From: Chitinophagaceae bacterium
GTDB taxonomy: Bacteria > Bacteroidota > Bacteroidia > Chitinophagales > Chitinophagaceae
Reading direction: 5' to 3'
NCBI GenBank assembly: GCA_025360525.1
Contig: JANYCA010000185.1
Coordinates: 1-54,220, forward strand
DNA: 54,220 bases
The notes below the pieces were generated by a model. That model did not search any database, had not been told where the DNA came from, and worked only from the letters and a program-made list of their open reading frames with translations. This document shows positions 43,738 to 52,571 of the stretch, piece after piece (position 1 is the first letter of the stretch; the number at the start of each line of letters is the position of its first letter). A program made the position numbers and the translations under genes.

Positions 43738-43956
43738 TTATTTCTCATTAGAATAAGGTTGAGTATCGCCGCTATCACCCCGGGCTCTGCGGTCATAGCT
43801 GATTACTGTAAAGTAGTTAGCCAATACCGGAACAAGCTTAGGTGTTGGTCCAAAATCTTTACTGCAAAAAGCTCCATCAACTAAAATAACTGCCGGTCCA
43901 TTACCGGTTTTATTGTAAGCGATTTTTGTTCCGTCTTTTGAAATAACTGTTGTCAT
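43738..43956 (-). pseudogene. Alpha/beta hydrolase, 5' fragment
   Basis: Only 72 residues remain, starting MTTVISKDGTKIAYNKTGNG, with PAVILVDGAFCSKDFGPTPK and FTVISYDRRARGDSGDTQPY, then SNEK and a TAA. These are the first strands of a roughly 250-residue alpha/beta hydrolase of the haloperoxidase type. The nucleophile elbow, acid and His are all missing. The sequence after the stop does not continue the fold in any frame I read, so the 3' part was deleted rather than shifted. Confidence 0.75.
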
Positions 43957-44204
43957 ATAGGTTCTAATTTTTGTCAATCTTTTGAAGTATCCGAAATGCT
44001 TTGCAGGCAACAAACAGGGCGCTGTCAGGCTCTTTCAAAAACATCAGCCGACAACTGAAGCCAAATATTATTTTAAAAGTTGAAGTTAAAAACTAAAGTT
44101 AAATCATTAAGGCCGAGCCCAAAACTGGAGCTGACAGCGAAGTTCCGCCGAAGTTTGAATTTCCTGTCTCAATAATGCCAAACCAAATGTTGCCTGCCGT
44201 TTTC

Positions 44205-45383
44205 TCAAATATAACTTAACCACCAATGTTTATGTGTTGCTTTATACTTACTATACCAACGACATGGGAAATATAAAATTATGATGACCAACATCCATAC
44301 GATATATACAATCCATAGCGGATGTCCGCTTGCCGATGGTAAACTACCTTCTCTAAATTGATTAAAGACTAAATCATTCCATGAATGTCCTGATAAAAAG
44401 AAAGCCAGCCATGAAATGCTGTGAATCAGAAAAACATGAAGTACATAATAAAAGAAAGCTACTTTTCCAAATATTATCACTCTTTTGCTGAGACTGTTGG
44501 AGCCCCCTTCTAAAAAGGATATTAAAATAAGAGCCGGTCCCATTGTCATTAAAATGAACAATAAAGAAGGAGGATACTTTGAAGTATTTATAAAATCAAG
44601 CACGGTAAAAACAGTTGTTTTTTGAACCTTCCATTGATGCATATCTCCGTAAAGATTTGTACAACGGATTAAAACAAATAATACAACTACTGTAATTCCT
44701 GTTATACGTAATATTTTTTTCCTGTTTTCAGCATTTGTTTCAGGCAAATAAAGTTTTCCGAGCACATAACCCAATATCATTATTCCCAACCATGGCAGAA
44801 ATGGATATGCAACTACAAAAAGTAAATGGTCATTAATAAAATATTCATGTCGTACATCAATAAGTGACCATAATACTGATTTTAAAAACGGTGTTTCAAT
44901 ATGTATCGTATCCAGTAGGTTATGCCCAAATACAATAATCAATCCTGTTAAAAGTAAAATTTTATAAGGAAGGTATTGCAAAACAGAAAGCAACACCATG
45001 CTTAATCCTATTGCCCAAATTACCTGCAAATAAATTATTGTAAAGTTAAAATCCCACAACGTTTCAATAAGAAATACTTCCACAATCATCAGAAATAATC
45101 CTCTTGTAAAAAGAAAGAACGCAACCTGTTTTTTTGTTTTGTCTTTACTGCTGTATAAAAAAATACTTGTGCCCGAAAGAAACACAAATACAGGTGCGCA
45201 AAAATGGGTTATCCATCTCGTCATAAATAAGAAAGGTGTTGTAGTTGCAAAATCAAGGGGATCTTCACCAATAGAAACACCATAATGCAAAAAATCACGG
45301 CAATGGTCTAATGCCATAATAATCATAACAATCCCTCTTAAAAAGTCAATTGATTGTACTCTCTTTGTTTTATTTATTGTCAT
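44205..45383 (-). CDS. DUF1624/acyltransferase-type membrane protein
   Basis: A 392-residue integral membrane protein with about ten helices. The start MTINKTKRVQSIDFLRGIVM and IIMALDHCRDFLHYG is the signature of the heparan-alpha-glucosaminide acetyltransferase-like (DUF1624/YeiB-type) family, in which the D-H of ALDH is conserved. Further segments: HFCAPVFVFLSGTSIFLYSS and FFYYVLHVFLIHSISWLAFF. Relatives move acyl groups across membranes; the substrate is unknown. The start at 45383 is chosen over 45413 because the family signature begins at once. TGA is its stop. It is a single gene between repeat-bearing spacers. Confidence 0.85.
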   Translation of the reverse strand: MTINKTKRVQSIDFLRGIVMIIMALDHCRDFLHYGVSIGEDPLDFATTTPFLFMTRWITHFCAPVFVFLSGTSIFLYSSKDKTKKQVAFFLFTRGLFLMIVEVFLIETLWDFNFTIIYLQVIWAIGLSMVLLSVLQYLPYKILLLTGLIIVFGHNLLDTIHIETPFLKSVLWSLIDVRHEYFINDHLLFVVAYPFLPWLGIMILGYVLGKLYLPETNAENRKKILRITGITVVVLFVLIRCTNLYGDMHQWKVQKTTVFTVLDFINTSKYPPSLLFILMTMGPALILISFLEGGSNSLSKRVIIFGKVAFFYYVLHVFLIHSISWLAFFLSGHSWNDLVFNQFREGSLPSASGHPLWIVYIVWMLVIIILYFPCRWYSKYKATHKHWWLSYI

Positions 45384-45463
45384 GCAATTAGTGGTGAGTA
45401 AAACGGCAACCAACGGCCACGGCTTCCTGCAGGGCTGTAATTCATTGCTAGTACTGCCCGAAA

Positions 45464-45563
45464 ACGCTGCTGATTAAAGTTATAAAAGTAAAAGTTAACA
45501 AACAAAAGATCAGGAATGCTTGTCCGGACCAGCAGAAGTTGACTGTGACAAAATCCCCATTAT
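45464..45563. repeat. Dispersed intergenic repeat type 2, copy 1
   Basis: About 100 nt that align without large gaps to 52087-52187: shared GCTG-TGATTAA, TATAAAAG, AAGTTAACA and ATGCTTGT blocks. By eye roughly 70% identical. It lies upstream of the acyltransferase-type gene. More diverged relatives may lie at about 44068-44130 and 42610-42700. The surrounding 45384-45669 holds no gene. Confidence 0.65.
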
Positions 45564-45669
45564 TACAACGTTCCAAACAAAAGCTGAACAGAATTACAAA
45601 AGCTGATTATTATTCCATCTGCCCAACTTGCACAAAACCCAATTCTATGTTTACCAACTTTACAATACT

Positions 45670-46749
45670 TTAAGGATTTATCACAACTTCCTTTTGATAT
45701 ACAAACTTGGGAAATTCTAATCTTATTAGGTTAGAATATTTATCCTCAATATTCGAAAGTGTTACTATAAAAATATCCTCATTTGAAAATCTGGTTAGCG
45801 ATGCTTTATATCCTGACACTCCGCCTAAATGATAAGTTTTAAATATTGTGTCGCCTTTAAAAGATAAAAATCATGCATAACCAATATAATCTCCTTTGTC
45901 TTCATACTCACTCTGCTCCTGAATTTCTGTATATCGGGAGAACCACTTTTGATAGGCTGAATATGATATAAGCTTGCCCGCTTTAATACACGAATTCCAT
46001 TTTATCAGGTCATTTACATTTGAGTATAAATTACTATTACCTACGGAATATGTAAGTGATGAATAAGGAACTTTTTTAAATGCCCCTTCATCATATTTAG
46101 CATATCCTTTTGTTACTAATTCATTTTCATTAGTTATACAACCTGTCTTGGTCATTTGCAGAGGACTAAAAATATTTTTTGTTAGAAAATCACAGTAGTT
46201 AGTACCTGAAACTTTTTCAATGATACCTCCCAAAATAACAAATGAGATACTTGAATAACGGAACTTTCCTTTCTTAAAAAATGGAAGAGAATCAGCTATG
46301 ATTTTATTTACTAAATCATCTGCGGAATATGGTACTGCAATTGTAAAATTTGGAAGGTCGTCAAAATCAGGAATACCTGAACTATGGGAAAGTAATTCAT
46401 GAATTGTTATGCCTGACCAATGTTTAAGCAATTTCGGAAAGTATTTCCCAATTGAATCTTTTGTTGAAAGCAAGCCTCTGTCTTGAAGCATTAAAATACT
46501 AAATGATGTAAACTGCTTTGTAATAGAACCTATCAAATAACTATCGTCACTACTGGTTGCTTTCTTTGTTTCAAAGTTCGAGTTACCAAAAGTATTTTGA
46601 TAAACAATTCCCCCGTTCCTAGATATATATACCTGTCCATTGAAACCTTTGCTGGTAAAGTAATCATCATATGCTTGTTTGCGGTCTTCATGACTACAAC
46701 TTGTCAATGTAACAACAAATAATAAAACGCAGCTAAAAGGCAATCTCAT
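45670..46749 (-). pseudogene. Beta-lactamase-family serine hydrolase with Trp-to-stop change
   Basis: A 359-codon frame encodes a lipoprotein serine hydrolase: lipobox LLFVVTLTSC, SxxK motif in IGSITKQFTSF, HELLSHSSGIPDF, and a Tyr motif FRYSSISFVILGG. The frame is cut by TGA at 45871-45873 (codon 293) within GDYIGYA-stop-FLSFKGDTI, then continues without shift through HLGGVSGYKASLTRF and IFIVTLSNIED to a TAA at 45670. The family has GY-G/A-W at this place, so TGG became TGA. The HxGG motif near the active site lies after the stop, so the truncated protein should be inactive. The start at 46749 gives the lipoprotein signal. Confidence 0.85.
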
Positions 46750-46990
46750 GTCAAGTTTGTTTAAGCCAATAAATAAAAGACTGTAGCAGCGGTGCATATC
46801 CTGTCTGCTAAAACCGTAATGCATCAATCAGCATAATACGTGGATGAAGCAACCTCCATCGGAGTGAAATAACGATTTTAATTTTCAGTTATTTAACAGC
46901 GATTTTTACACACCTGCAATACCCTTTTTTTTGTTTCAGGTGTATTGTTAACCTATTGGCAAAATTGCTGAATTCGCCCGATGTACATTT

Positions 46991-48319
46991 TTAAATATTC
47001 ACCATGTTTGCCGGAATAACAATAGAGAAAATTGTTCCCACATCAAATACAGACCGTACATTAATTTCGAAACCATGAAAAACTACGATGCTTTTTACAA
47101 TGGATAAGCCAAGGCCATAACCTTCTCCTTCGGAATTGGACGATTTCTTAAACCGGTTGAAAATATAAGGGAGCTCTTCTTCCCGGATACCAATACCAGT
47201 ATCTTCCACAGTCAACTCGTACAATCCGCCTGCAATGAACTGGCCCTTTACCTGGATGCTGCCCGATTCTTTATTATAACGAATGGCATTATTAACAAGG
47301 TTATAGAGCATTTGAAAAAACAGGTCGTGGTTTACATTGGTGACCTGTAGCGTAGGTGAAATATTAGTAGTGAATTGTATGGACTTTACCTCCATGCGGG
47401 CAGAAAGTTCTTCCATTACATCACCCGAAAGCAGTTGCAGCGACACGGTATCATTTTTGGCATACTGATCATTTTCAATTCGGGAAATATACAGGAGGGA
47501 ATGCACAATTCTTTTGAGCCTGTTTACAGTTTTCATCATGCCGGCAAGGCTTTCCAGCATGGCTTCGCTGAGCTGCTCATCCAGCATCATGTTTTCCATA
47601 TTGGTTTGTAGTATGCTAATGGGCGTCATCAATTCATGCGAAGCATTGGAAGTAAATTCACGCTCTTTATAAAATGTATCATGAATCTGTTCCATCAGGC
47701 TGATGAGGGAGCTGTCAAGATATCTAAAATCTGTGGTAGATGTTTTAACGGGTTCCAGTGGGTCTTTAAATGGAAATTTGTGATGCAATAATTTTGTGCG
47801 CACAATTTTTGCCAGCGGCCGAAGCAATATATTGGTGTACACCAGGTCGATAATAATACTCAACACAATGAGTACGATGAGTGCAAACAAGGTAAACCGC
47901 TGCAATAACAAATTGTATTCTCCAATGGTGGCGGTAGTTTTGCCAATTTCCAGCCGGTAGTTAGCACCTGCTGTATGAAACTGGTGGGTAAGCACACGGT
48001 AGTTAAGCGTATCTCCTTCTATAATTCGTTGCGACGTCTCAATGGTGTCGGCTACCCGAGTTAAGTCTGCCGGAAGAATTGAAATATATTCTTCTTTCAA
48101 CATCGTGTAGCTCCCATAAGCGCTGTCACCCTGCAGATAATAATCTATACTTTTTTGTTTTACTACATCCAGTACTTTTTTCTTTTGTTGTACCAGGTAA
48201 TAATTGCTGTACCGGAAACTTACGTATTTCACCAGTGAAGGCAGTAACAACACAAACAGCACCACTATCAGCAGCTTGGAAAATGTAATGAATAAGGTAA
48301 GTTTGGTGAGCAGTTTCAA
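46991..48319 (-). CDS. Sensor histidine kinase, ArlS/QseC type
   Basis: A 442-residue kinase with membrane helices at about 6-29 and 148-172 enclosing a periplasmic sensor of about 115 residues with no known domain. A short linker is followed by HisKA with the phospho-His (about residue 228) in FTSNASHELMTPISILQTN, then HATPase_c: N box FQMLYNLVNNAIRYNKE, G1 VEDTGIGIREEELPYIFNRF and G2 EGYGLGLSIVKSIVVFHGF. It starts 3 nt after the response-regulator stop; the two are a cognate pair. Together with the upstream outer-membrane and low-complexity exported proteins it probably forms one regulatory unit. Confidence 0.94.
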   Translation of the reverse strand: MKLLTKLTLFITFSKLLIVVLFVLLLPSLVKYVSFRYSNYYLVQQKKKVLDVVKQKSIDYYLQGDSAYGSYTMLKEEYISILPADLTRVADTIETSQRIIEGDTLNYRVLTHQFHTAGANYRLEIGKTTATIGEYNLLLQRFTLFALIVLIVLSIIIDLVYTNILLRPLAKIVRTKLLHHKFPFKDPLEPVKTSTTDFRYLDSSLISLMEQIHDTFYKEREFTSNASHELMTPISILQTNMENMMLDEQLSEAMLESLAGMMKTVNRLKRIVHSLLYISRIENDQYAKNDTVSLQLLSGDVMEELSARMEVKSIQFTTNISPTLQVTNVNHDLFFQMLYNLVNNAIRYNKESGSIQVKGQFIAGGLYELTVEDTGIGIREEELPYIFNRFKKSSNSEGEGYGLGLSIVKSIVVFHGFEINVRSVFDVGTIFSIVIPANMVNI

Positions 48320-48322
48320 TGG

Positions 48323-49000
48323 TTACCGGGTTTTAATTTTGTAACCGATTCCCCGCATGGTTTGTAACCATTCAATGGATGCATAGGACGTCATTTTTTT
48401 TCGGATGTTTTTTATATGCACATCTATAAAATTTGAATCGTAATCATCGCCCGAAAAACTTCCCCAGATATGTTCGCTTAACTGCATCCTGGTAAGCGGT
48501 CGGTTTTTGTGTAACAGCATATAACTCAGCAGGTCAAATTCTTTCTTGGATAAGTCTATTTCGGTTGTCTCAAATTTAACGATGCGGTTGTTTAAATCAA
48601 TACTGAATTCACCTAGTTCTACTACCGGATCGTTGCTGCCTGATTTACGACGGGATATTGCCTGCATCCGGGATTGGAGTTCCAGCAACGAAAAAGGTTT
48701 GGGCAGATAATCATCAGCGCCAAGATCAAGCCCTTTAATGCGGTCTTCTACATTGCCCCGGGCCGTAATGATAATATAAGATGCATTCACACAGCTTTTC
48801 TTACTGTCGCTTAAAAGTGCCAGGCCATCATCATCCGGTAAACCAAGGTCGAGCAAAATAAAGTCATATTCATTTTCATACAGCAGTTGCCGGGCAATCG
48901 ACGCCGTGTAGGCCATATCACAGATATAAGATGTTTTTTCCAAAAAGCGTTTTACTTCCTTCGCAAGCGTTTTTTCATCTTCAACAATCAATACTCTCAT
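48323..49000 (-). CDS. OmpR/PhoB-type response regulator
   Basis: A 225-residue regulator: receiver domain (about 1-115; acidic pocket in VLIVEDE, phospho-acceptor Asp51 in FILLDLGLPDDDG, switch Thr in YIIITARG, Lys in DDYLPKPFSLLEL) and a winged-helix DNA-binding domain (about 130-225; EFDLLSYMLLHKNRPLTRMQ, FIDVHIKNIRKKM, WLQTMRGIGYKI). The ATG at 49000 (MRVLIVEDEK) is chosen over 49027, which would overlap the previous gene by 23 nt. It begins 4 nt after the outer-membrane gene's stop and ends 3 nt before the kinase gene. Confidence 0.95.
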   Translation of the reverse strand: MRVLIVEDEKTLAKEVKRFLEKTSYICDMAYTASIARQLLYENEYDFILLDLGLPDDDGLALLSDSKKSCVNASYIIITARGNVEDRIKGLDLGADDYLPKPFSLLELQSRMQAISRRKSGSNDPVVELGEFSIDLNNRIVKFETTEIDLSKKEFDLLSYMLLHKNRPLTRMQLSEHIWGSFSGDDYDSNFIDVHIKNIRKKMTSYASIEWLQTMRGIGYKIKTR

Positions 49001-49004
49001 GCGC

Positions 49005-49871
49005 TTAAAATTGGTAATAAAAACCAAGGGTAAAAAAGGAATTCAGCTTGCCTGGTTGTGATAGTGAATTATTGCTTAAAAGAGACACCTGGTATGACGC
49101 CTGAATCATGTAATTTGCCCGGCTGTAAGACAGTGGCAATTCGAAATTGTAAGAAATTAAATCAAAACGATTTCCCGCTGTTGTTGTGGTATCTTTTCCG
49201 GCAGACGGGCTGCCGAATATGGGCCCAGTAACAATGCCCAACAGACTATCCCGCAGCTTCTGTTCTGTAACGTAGGTGTTATAATAACGTTGCGTTCCGC
49301 CTACAACGGAAATAAAAGGTTTTATAGAAACAATGTCTTTGTTGCCAATGCTGAAAAGAGGGATGTCTTTGGCAATTCCGGCCGTAATAAAAAAATCATT
49401 TGTTTTACCAAAAGCATAATCCCCGGAAAGCGTGGTTTCCAACCAGCTGTTGTGTGTAAGACCAAAACTTATGTTCTCTTTATTTACAGACTGCAAAAGA
49501 GGGGATTGTGCAGGATAAAAGCTATGGGTGTACCGTAGATCACCGGATAGCTTTTGATTGAATTTCCAGGCGATACCGGCACCAATATTGGCAGCAGATA
49601 TTTCCCGGTTTTTCTCCGTTAAAATTTTGTAAGCAAGCCCGGATAGGTAAAATCCTGATTTCAATTGATAGGTGGCAGACAAAGCAGCATAAGGTGTCGT
49701 TTCTTCCGGGCGTTGCCCATAATAGGCTGCGTTATTGGCGTAGACTGCAGCAAGCGTCAAACTGTTTTTTCTCGCTGGAATACTGTCAGTGTTGCTGGCA
49801 CTGAAGCTGTCTGTTTGTGCAAAACAAAAGCTGTTGGCCAATATCGGTATTATAAAAAATAGGTACTTCAT
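49005..49871 (-). CDS. Outer-membrane beta-barrel protein of unknown function
   Basis: A 288-residue protein with a signal peptide (YLFFIIPILANSFCFAQ, cleaved near residue 19) followed by alternating amphipathic strands, e.g. LTLAAVYANNAAYYGQRPEE, YAALSATYQLKSGFYLSGLA, WKFNQKLSGDLRYTHSFY and ISFGLTHNSWLETTLSGDYA, ending in the aromatic FFTLGFYYQF typical of outer-membrane barrels. I do not assign a family. It lies 19 nt after the Pro/Lys-rich protein gene and 4 nt before the response regulator, so it is probably co-transcribed and perhaps a target or sensor of that system. Confidence 0.75.
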   Translation of the reverse strand: MKYLFFIIPILANSFCFAQTDSFSASNTDSIPARKNSLTLAAVYANNAAYYGQRPEETTPYAALSATYQLKSGFYLSGLAYKILTEKNREISAANIGAGIAWKFNQKLSGDLRYTHSFYPAQSPLLQSVNKENISFGLTHNSWLETTLSGDYAFGKTNDFFITAGIAKDIPLFSIGNKDIVSIKPFISVVGGTQRYYNTYVTEQKLRDSLLGIVTGPIFGSPSAGKDTTTTAGNRFDLISYNFELPLSYSRANYMIQASYQVSLLSNNSLSQPGKLNSFFTLGFYYQF

Positions 49872-49890
49872 GTTTTTTTATTGTGGTGGT

Positions 49891-50223
49891 TTAAAATAAT
49901 TTTAGTACGGGCTTAATGATTTTTGGTTTTATTATTTTAACAGGAATTATTTTCACGCTTACCGGCTTGGGTATCGATACCCTGCGTGCTTTAGGTACTT
50001 CTTTTATAACCATAACTACAGGCTTGATGGTTTCCGGTGTGGGTGATGTAATTTCTGTTGTTATTGACGGCGCAGGAATTGTATCAGTTATAAGCTGTGC
50101 CATTAGCACCTGCTCCAGAGAAAGCTTACCTGGCGTTTTTCCATTGATGGTTTTTGCGTTGGCCACCAAAGGGCATAAAACAATGAATCCTGTAACAATA
50201 TGTAAAATAATTCGTCGCGTCAT
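49891..50223 (-). CDS. Exported Pro/Lys/Ile-rich small protein
   Basis: A 110-residue protein: signal peptide (about 1-23, RIILHIVTGFIVLCPLVANA), a short linker SLEQVLMAQLITDT, a Thr/Pro-rich stretch, and a basic C-terminus with repeated I-K-P/I-P-V units (SIPKPVSVKIIPVKIIKPK). The mature protein is strongly basic with almost no acidic residue in the last 40 positions. No family recognised. It lies 19 nt upstream of the outer-membrane gene and is likely in the same operon. The low complexity raises some doubt, but signal peptide and spacing argue that it is real. Confidence 0.6.
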   Translation of the reverse strand: MTRRIILHIVTGFIVLCPLVANAKTINGKTPGKLSLEQVLMAQLITDTIPAPSITTEITSPTPETIKPVVMVIKEVPKARRVSIPKPVSVKIIPVKIIKPKIIKPVLKLF

Positions 50224-50238
50224 TTGATTGTTTTAAAG

Positions 50239-50271
50239 AGCAGGTTTTACATACAAGATGTAAAACCTGCT
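50239..50271 (-). terminator. Hairpin between the two low-complexity exported-protein genes
   Basis: AGCAGGTTTTACA (50239-50251) pairs perfectly with TGTAAAACCTGCT (50259-50271) around a 7-nt loop, 11 nt after the stop of the Ala/Thr-rich gene. The minus-strand tail is CTTTAAAAC, weakly U-rich, so termination may be partial, with read-through into the downstream genes. Confidence 0.6.
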
Positions 50272-50281
50272 TTAAATATAT

Positions 50282-50947
50282 TTATCTCAGGTGAAGGCCT
50301 GCTGCTGTGTTTAGCAGTGTTGTAACTTTTACAGGTGTTGTTTTTACTTTTGCAGCGGTAACTATTTTGGCAGATGTGCCAACAGCAGCTTTACCATTTT
50401 GTTGCACACTGCCTGCTACTTTTGTACGGGTACTAGTTGTTACATCAGCGGTATTTTGTACGGTTGCAGTTGTTTTGTTTTCCATACGTACGGCTGCATC
50501 TTTTGTCAATTCAGCTGACTGGTTGGTTGCTTTTTTCATAGATACGGTTGTACCTGTGCTTAAAGCACCGTTGGCATTTACATGTGCCTGGTTTTCGCCC
50601 GCAGTTGCGCTTGTGTTTGAATTGGCAGAGGCGTTTGCTGAAACCTCTTTTTCGGCCATTTTTGATAGCGTTGCATTCCCTTTTTGCTCTACCGCTGCTT
50701 TGTTAGAAGTTACCGCTTCTTTACTGGCAGCTACACTTGTTTTGGCTTTTGCTGCTGCATTTGCAGCAGCGTCGGTTTGCATTGTACTGTTAGTGGAAGC
50801 ATTCATTGTACTTTTTGCATTTGCTGACTTAGCTTGTTGTTGCACCTGTGCAGCAGCGGAAGCAGATTGGTTCGATTGAACGGTGGTTTGTGCAATACCA
50901 GCTACTGATAACAACATTGCGGAATAAGATAAAATGTACTTTTTCAT
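50282..50947 (-). CDS. Exported Ala/Thr/Ser/Lys-rich low-complexity protein
   Basis: A 221-residue protein: signal peptide (KKYILSYSAMLLSVAGIAQ, cleaved near residue 20), then some 200 residues dominated by Ala, Thr, Ser, Asn, Lys, Val and Gln with helical heptad-like stretches (AAANAAAKAKTSVAASKEAV) and almost no aromatic residues. It contains no Cys after the signal. No family recognised; possibilities are a fibrous surface or matrix protein or a periplasmic chaperone-like helix. The start at 50947 fits the signal peptide; an ATG at 50989 would precede it by 14 residues and overlap the promoter element. It heads the regulator/kinase gene group. Confidence 0.7.
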   Translation of the reverse strand: MKKYILSYSAMLLSVAGIAQTTVQSNQSASAAAQVQQQAKSANAKSTMNASTNSTMQTDAAANAAAKAKTSVAASKEAVTSNKAAVEQKGNATLSKMAEKEVSANASANSNTSATAGENQAHVNANGALSTGTTVSMKKATNQSAELTKDAAVRMENKTTATVQNTADVTTSTRTKVAGSVQQNGKAAVGTSAKIVTAAKVKTTPVKVTTLLNTAAGLHLR

Positions 50948-50986
50948 AATTGAGTTTTTTAATTGTGATTGATTTAAATGACAATG

Positions 50987-50994
50987 CAAACCTA
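50987..50994 (-). promoter_or_regulatory. Putative -7 element of the low-complexity/two-component gene group
   Basis: TAGGTTTG on the minus strand, a perfect TAnnTTTG, 40 nt before the ATG at 50947. No standard -33 element was found. Confidence 0.45.
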
Positions 50995-51443
50995 AAAGCC
51001 CAACATGAAGGGATTATGAAAAATGAAAAAAAATAACAAGGTGTAATGTACAGACTGTTAACCTTTGATCCGGTAAGCGCATGAATGAATTTCGTTTTAT
51101 ACAACATTGTATTGAATCTTGATTGTAACAGCAATGCCACGGTTATTATATCAACGACGTATCTACATTTAAATTGCATCAGTTTTTTTCATTCAATACG
51201 TAGTCATTCTAATTAGTGTGGTTTTATAGAATTACCAACCTTTTTTAATTATTTGTATTTGTGATGCAGGCAGCTTAAAATATCTATTTTGATATTTTAA
51301 GTATTGACAGTTGTAGGAAAGTTTTATTAAATACACTTGCTGCCGTTGTTATTGTTTGGATTTTAAATTCATTTGCTAAACCAAGCACCCAGGTTGTGTA
51401 TTTGCTCCCGTCAGGGAATTTTCCGGGCACGTTGTTTCACCTA
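50995..51443. other. Intergenic region without recognisable gene
   Basis: About 450 nt, AT-rich, upstream of the low-complexity protein gene and downstream of the broken histidine kinase. I see no gene, terminator or repeat here. Confidence 0.5.
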
Positions 51444-51938
51444 TCAATCTGCAGGAATATAAATATCAAATGCTGCGCCTTTATCTGTTTCTCCACTTGC
51501 GGTTGCGATAACGTTGTGGTTTTCTATAATTCTCTTTACGATGGAAAGTCCAATGCCCGTTCAGTTGTATTCTGCTCTTCCGTGAAGCCGTTGAAATACT
51601 TCAAATATTTTTTCGCTGTATTGATTTTCAAAACCGATTCCTTTGTCGATTACTGATATGTGACAACATTTTTTGTCGGGAGAAAGTCTTGGATGATTGA
51701 GTTTTACTCCCTTTGCAATTTCACTTTTTATTTTTATGTACGTTGGTAGGCGGGGGTTTGCAATTTTAATGCGTTGCTAATTAAGTTTTGCATTAGCTGG
51801 CGAAACTGAAAAGGGATAACATTAGCTACAGAAATGTTAGTTACCTCAATCGTTGCATTTTTATTTTCAACTCTTCGCTTAAATCTTCCTTTACTTCGTC
51901 GATGATCACATTGAGGTCCCAGCATCTACGGCGCTGGA
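51444..51938 (-). pseudogene. Histidine kinase C-terminal remnant (frameshifts and nonsense)
   Basis: The minus strand holds the end of HisKA and an HATPase_c domain broken into three frames: DLNVIIDEVKEDLSEE, then shifted NKNATIEVTNISVAN...QLMQNLISNALK (N box), then shifted again YIKIKSEIAKGVKLNHPR...ISVIDKGIGFENQYSEKIFE (G1), VFQRLHGRAEYN, a TGA (51561-51563) where the family has Gly, and TGIGLSIVKRIIENHNVIAT (G2), ending IYIPAD-TGA at 51444. At least two frameshifts and one stop make it non-functional. The N-terminal sensor part is absent. The similarity is to the PAS-type kinases common in Bacteroidota. Confidence 0.8.
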
Positions 51939-52086
51939 TATCATTAAAATATTTTGTATTCATTCACGGTTTATTTTAGGGGGTGCTAAATTAATGATGC
52001 CGGGTGATCATTACCGATAGCTCGAATATAGGCGAAAGTCTTCCATAGCATTCTTAACGAACCGCTTACCGCCGACCCAGCCAAAA

Positions 52087-52187
52087 GGGCTGTTGATTAA
52101 TTATATAAAAGCACAAGTTAACATACATAAGCCCGGCGATGCTTGTGCTGCCCAGCTTAAGCTGATTGCGATAAAGTATCCATTGAT
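52087..52187. repeat. Dispersed intergenic repeat type 2, copy 2
   Basis: Aligns to 45464-45563 (see that entry), with shared blocks around TGATTAA, TATAAAAG, AAGTTAACA and ATGCTTGT. It sits in the 51966-52236 spacer downstream of the small phosphatase gene; the rest of the spacer shows no gene. Confidence 0.65.
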
Positions 52188-52236
52188 AAAACCTCCTGCC
52201 AGAACCCAATGTTCGTAGTAGTTTTACCTTTTGGTT

Positions 52237-52554
52237 CTACAAATAGGGGTCCACCGAAATCTTAATCATTTCAACAAGTTCCTCGTCCATATACTTGTAT
52301 TCGTCTTCAATGTCAAGAATTACCAGTTGTTTGTTTTTTGTCTCGTTAGGAAAATTATCTATTAACCGTTGCTGATGCTTTTTCTCCATTGTAAAAATGA
52401 TGTCAGCCCATAAAATGTGCCTGGATGAGACTCTAATCTTAGCCGATGGTTCTGTACCTGCAGATTTAAATTGATGGTCTTGTCTGCTTTTATAAATTGT
52501 CTCTGCTGTTGGGCTTCTCCAACTATTTCTGCTGCACACAAATAATATATTCAT
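52237..52554 (-). CDS. Small low-molecular-weight protein-tyrosine-phosphatase-like protein
   Basis: A 105-residue protein beginning MNILFVCSRNSWRSPTAETI. The phosphatase P-loop C-x5-R is C-SRNSW-R followed by S, as in LMW-PTPases, at the very N-terminus as expected. The rest (GTEPSAKIRVSSRHILWADI, IFTMEKKHQQRLIDNF) matches the compact ~105-residue subfamily frequent in accessory regions; it is shorter than the classic 150-residue enzyme. The DPAD-type general acid loop is replaced by a C-terminal D-PYL, so activity needs testing. The start at 52554 fits the family; 52575 would add seven residues. Confidence 0.82.
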   Translation of the reverse strand: MNILFVCSRNSWRSPTAETIYKSRQDHQFKSAGTEPSAKIRVSSRHILWADIIFTMEKKHQQRLIDNFPNETKNKQLVILDIEDEYKYMDEELVEMIKISVDPYL

Positions 52555-52571
52555 ACGTCGTACCTGGGTTG

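Noticed and set aside
19389..45873. TGA reassigned to Trp (alternative genetic code)
   Set aside because: Two stops replace Trp, but TGG encodes Trp in all intact genes and TGA ends the TIR, thrC and acyltransferase genes; TAG ends thrA and lepB.
46908..46945. ACACCTG...CAGGTGT inverted repeat downstream of the histidine kinase
   Set aside because: Seven-base stem with a 20-nt loop and no U-run in the right place; not a convincing terminator.
50307..50879. Long plus-strand ORF opposite the Ala/Thr-rich exported protein
   Set aside because: Antisense frame of a low-complexity GC-richer gene; Cys/Phe/Ala-rich composition is an artefact, with no start context or family.
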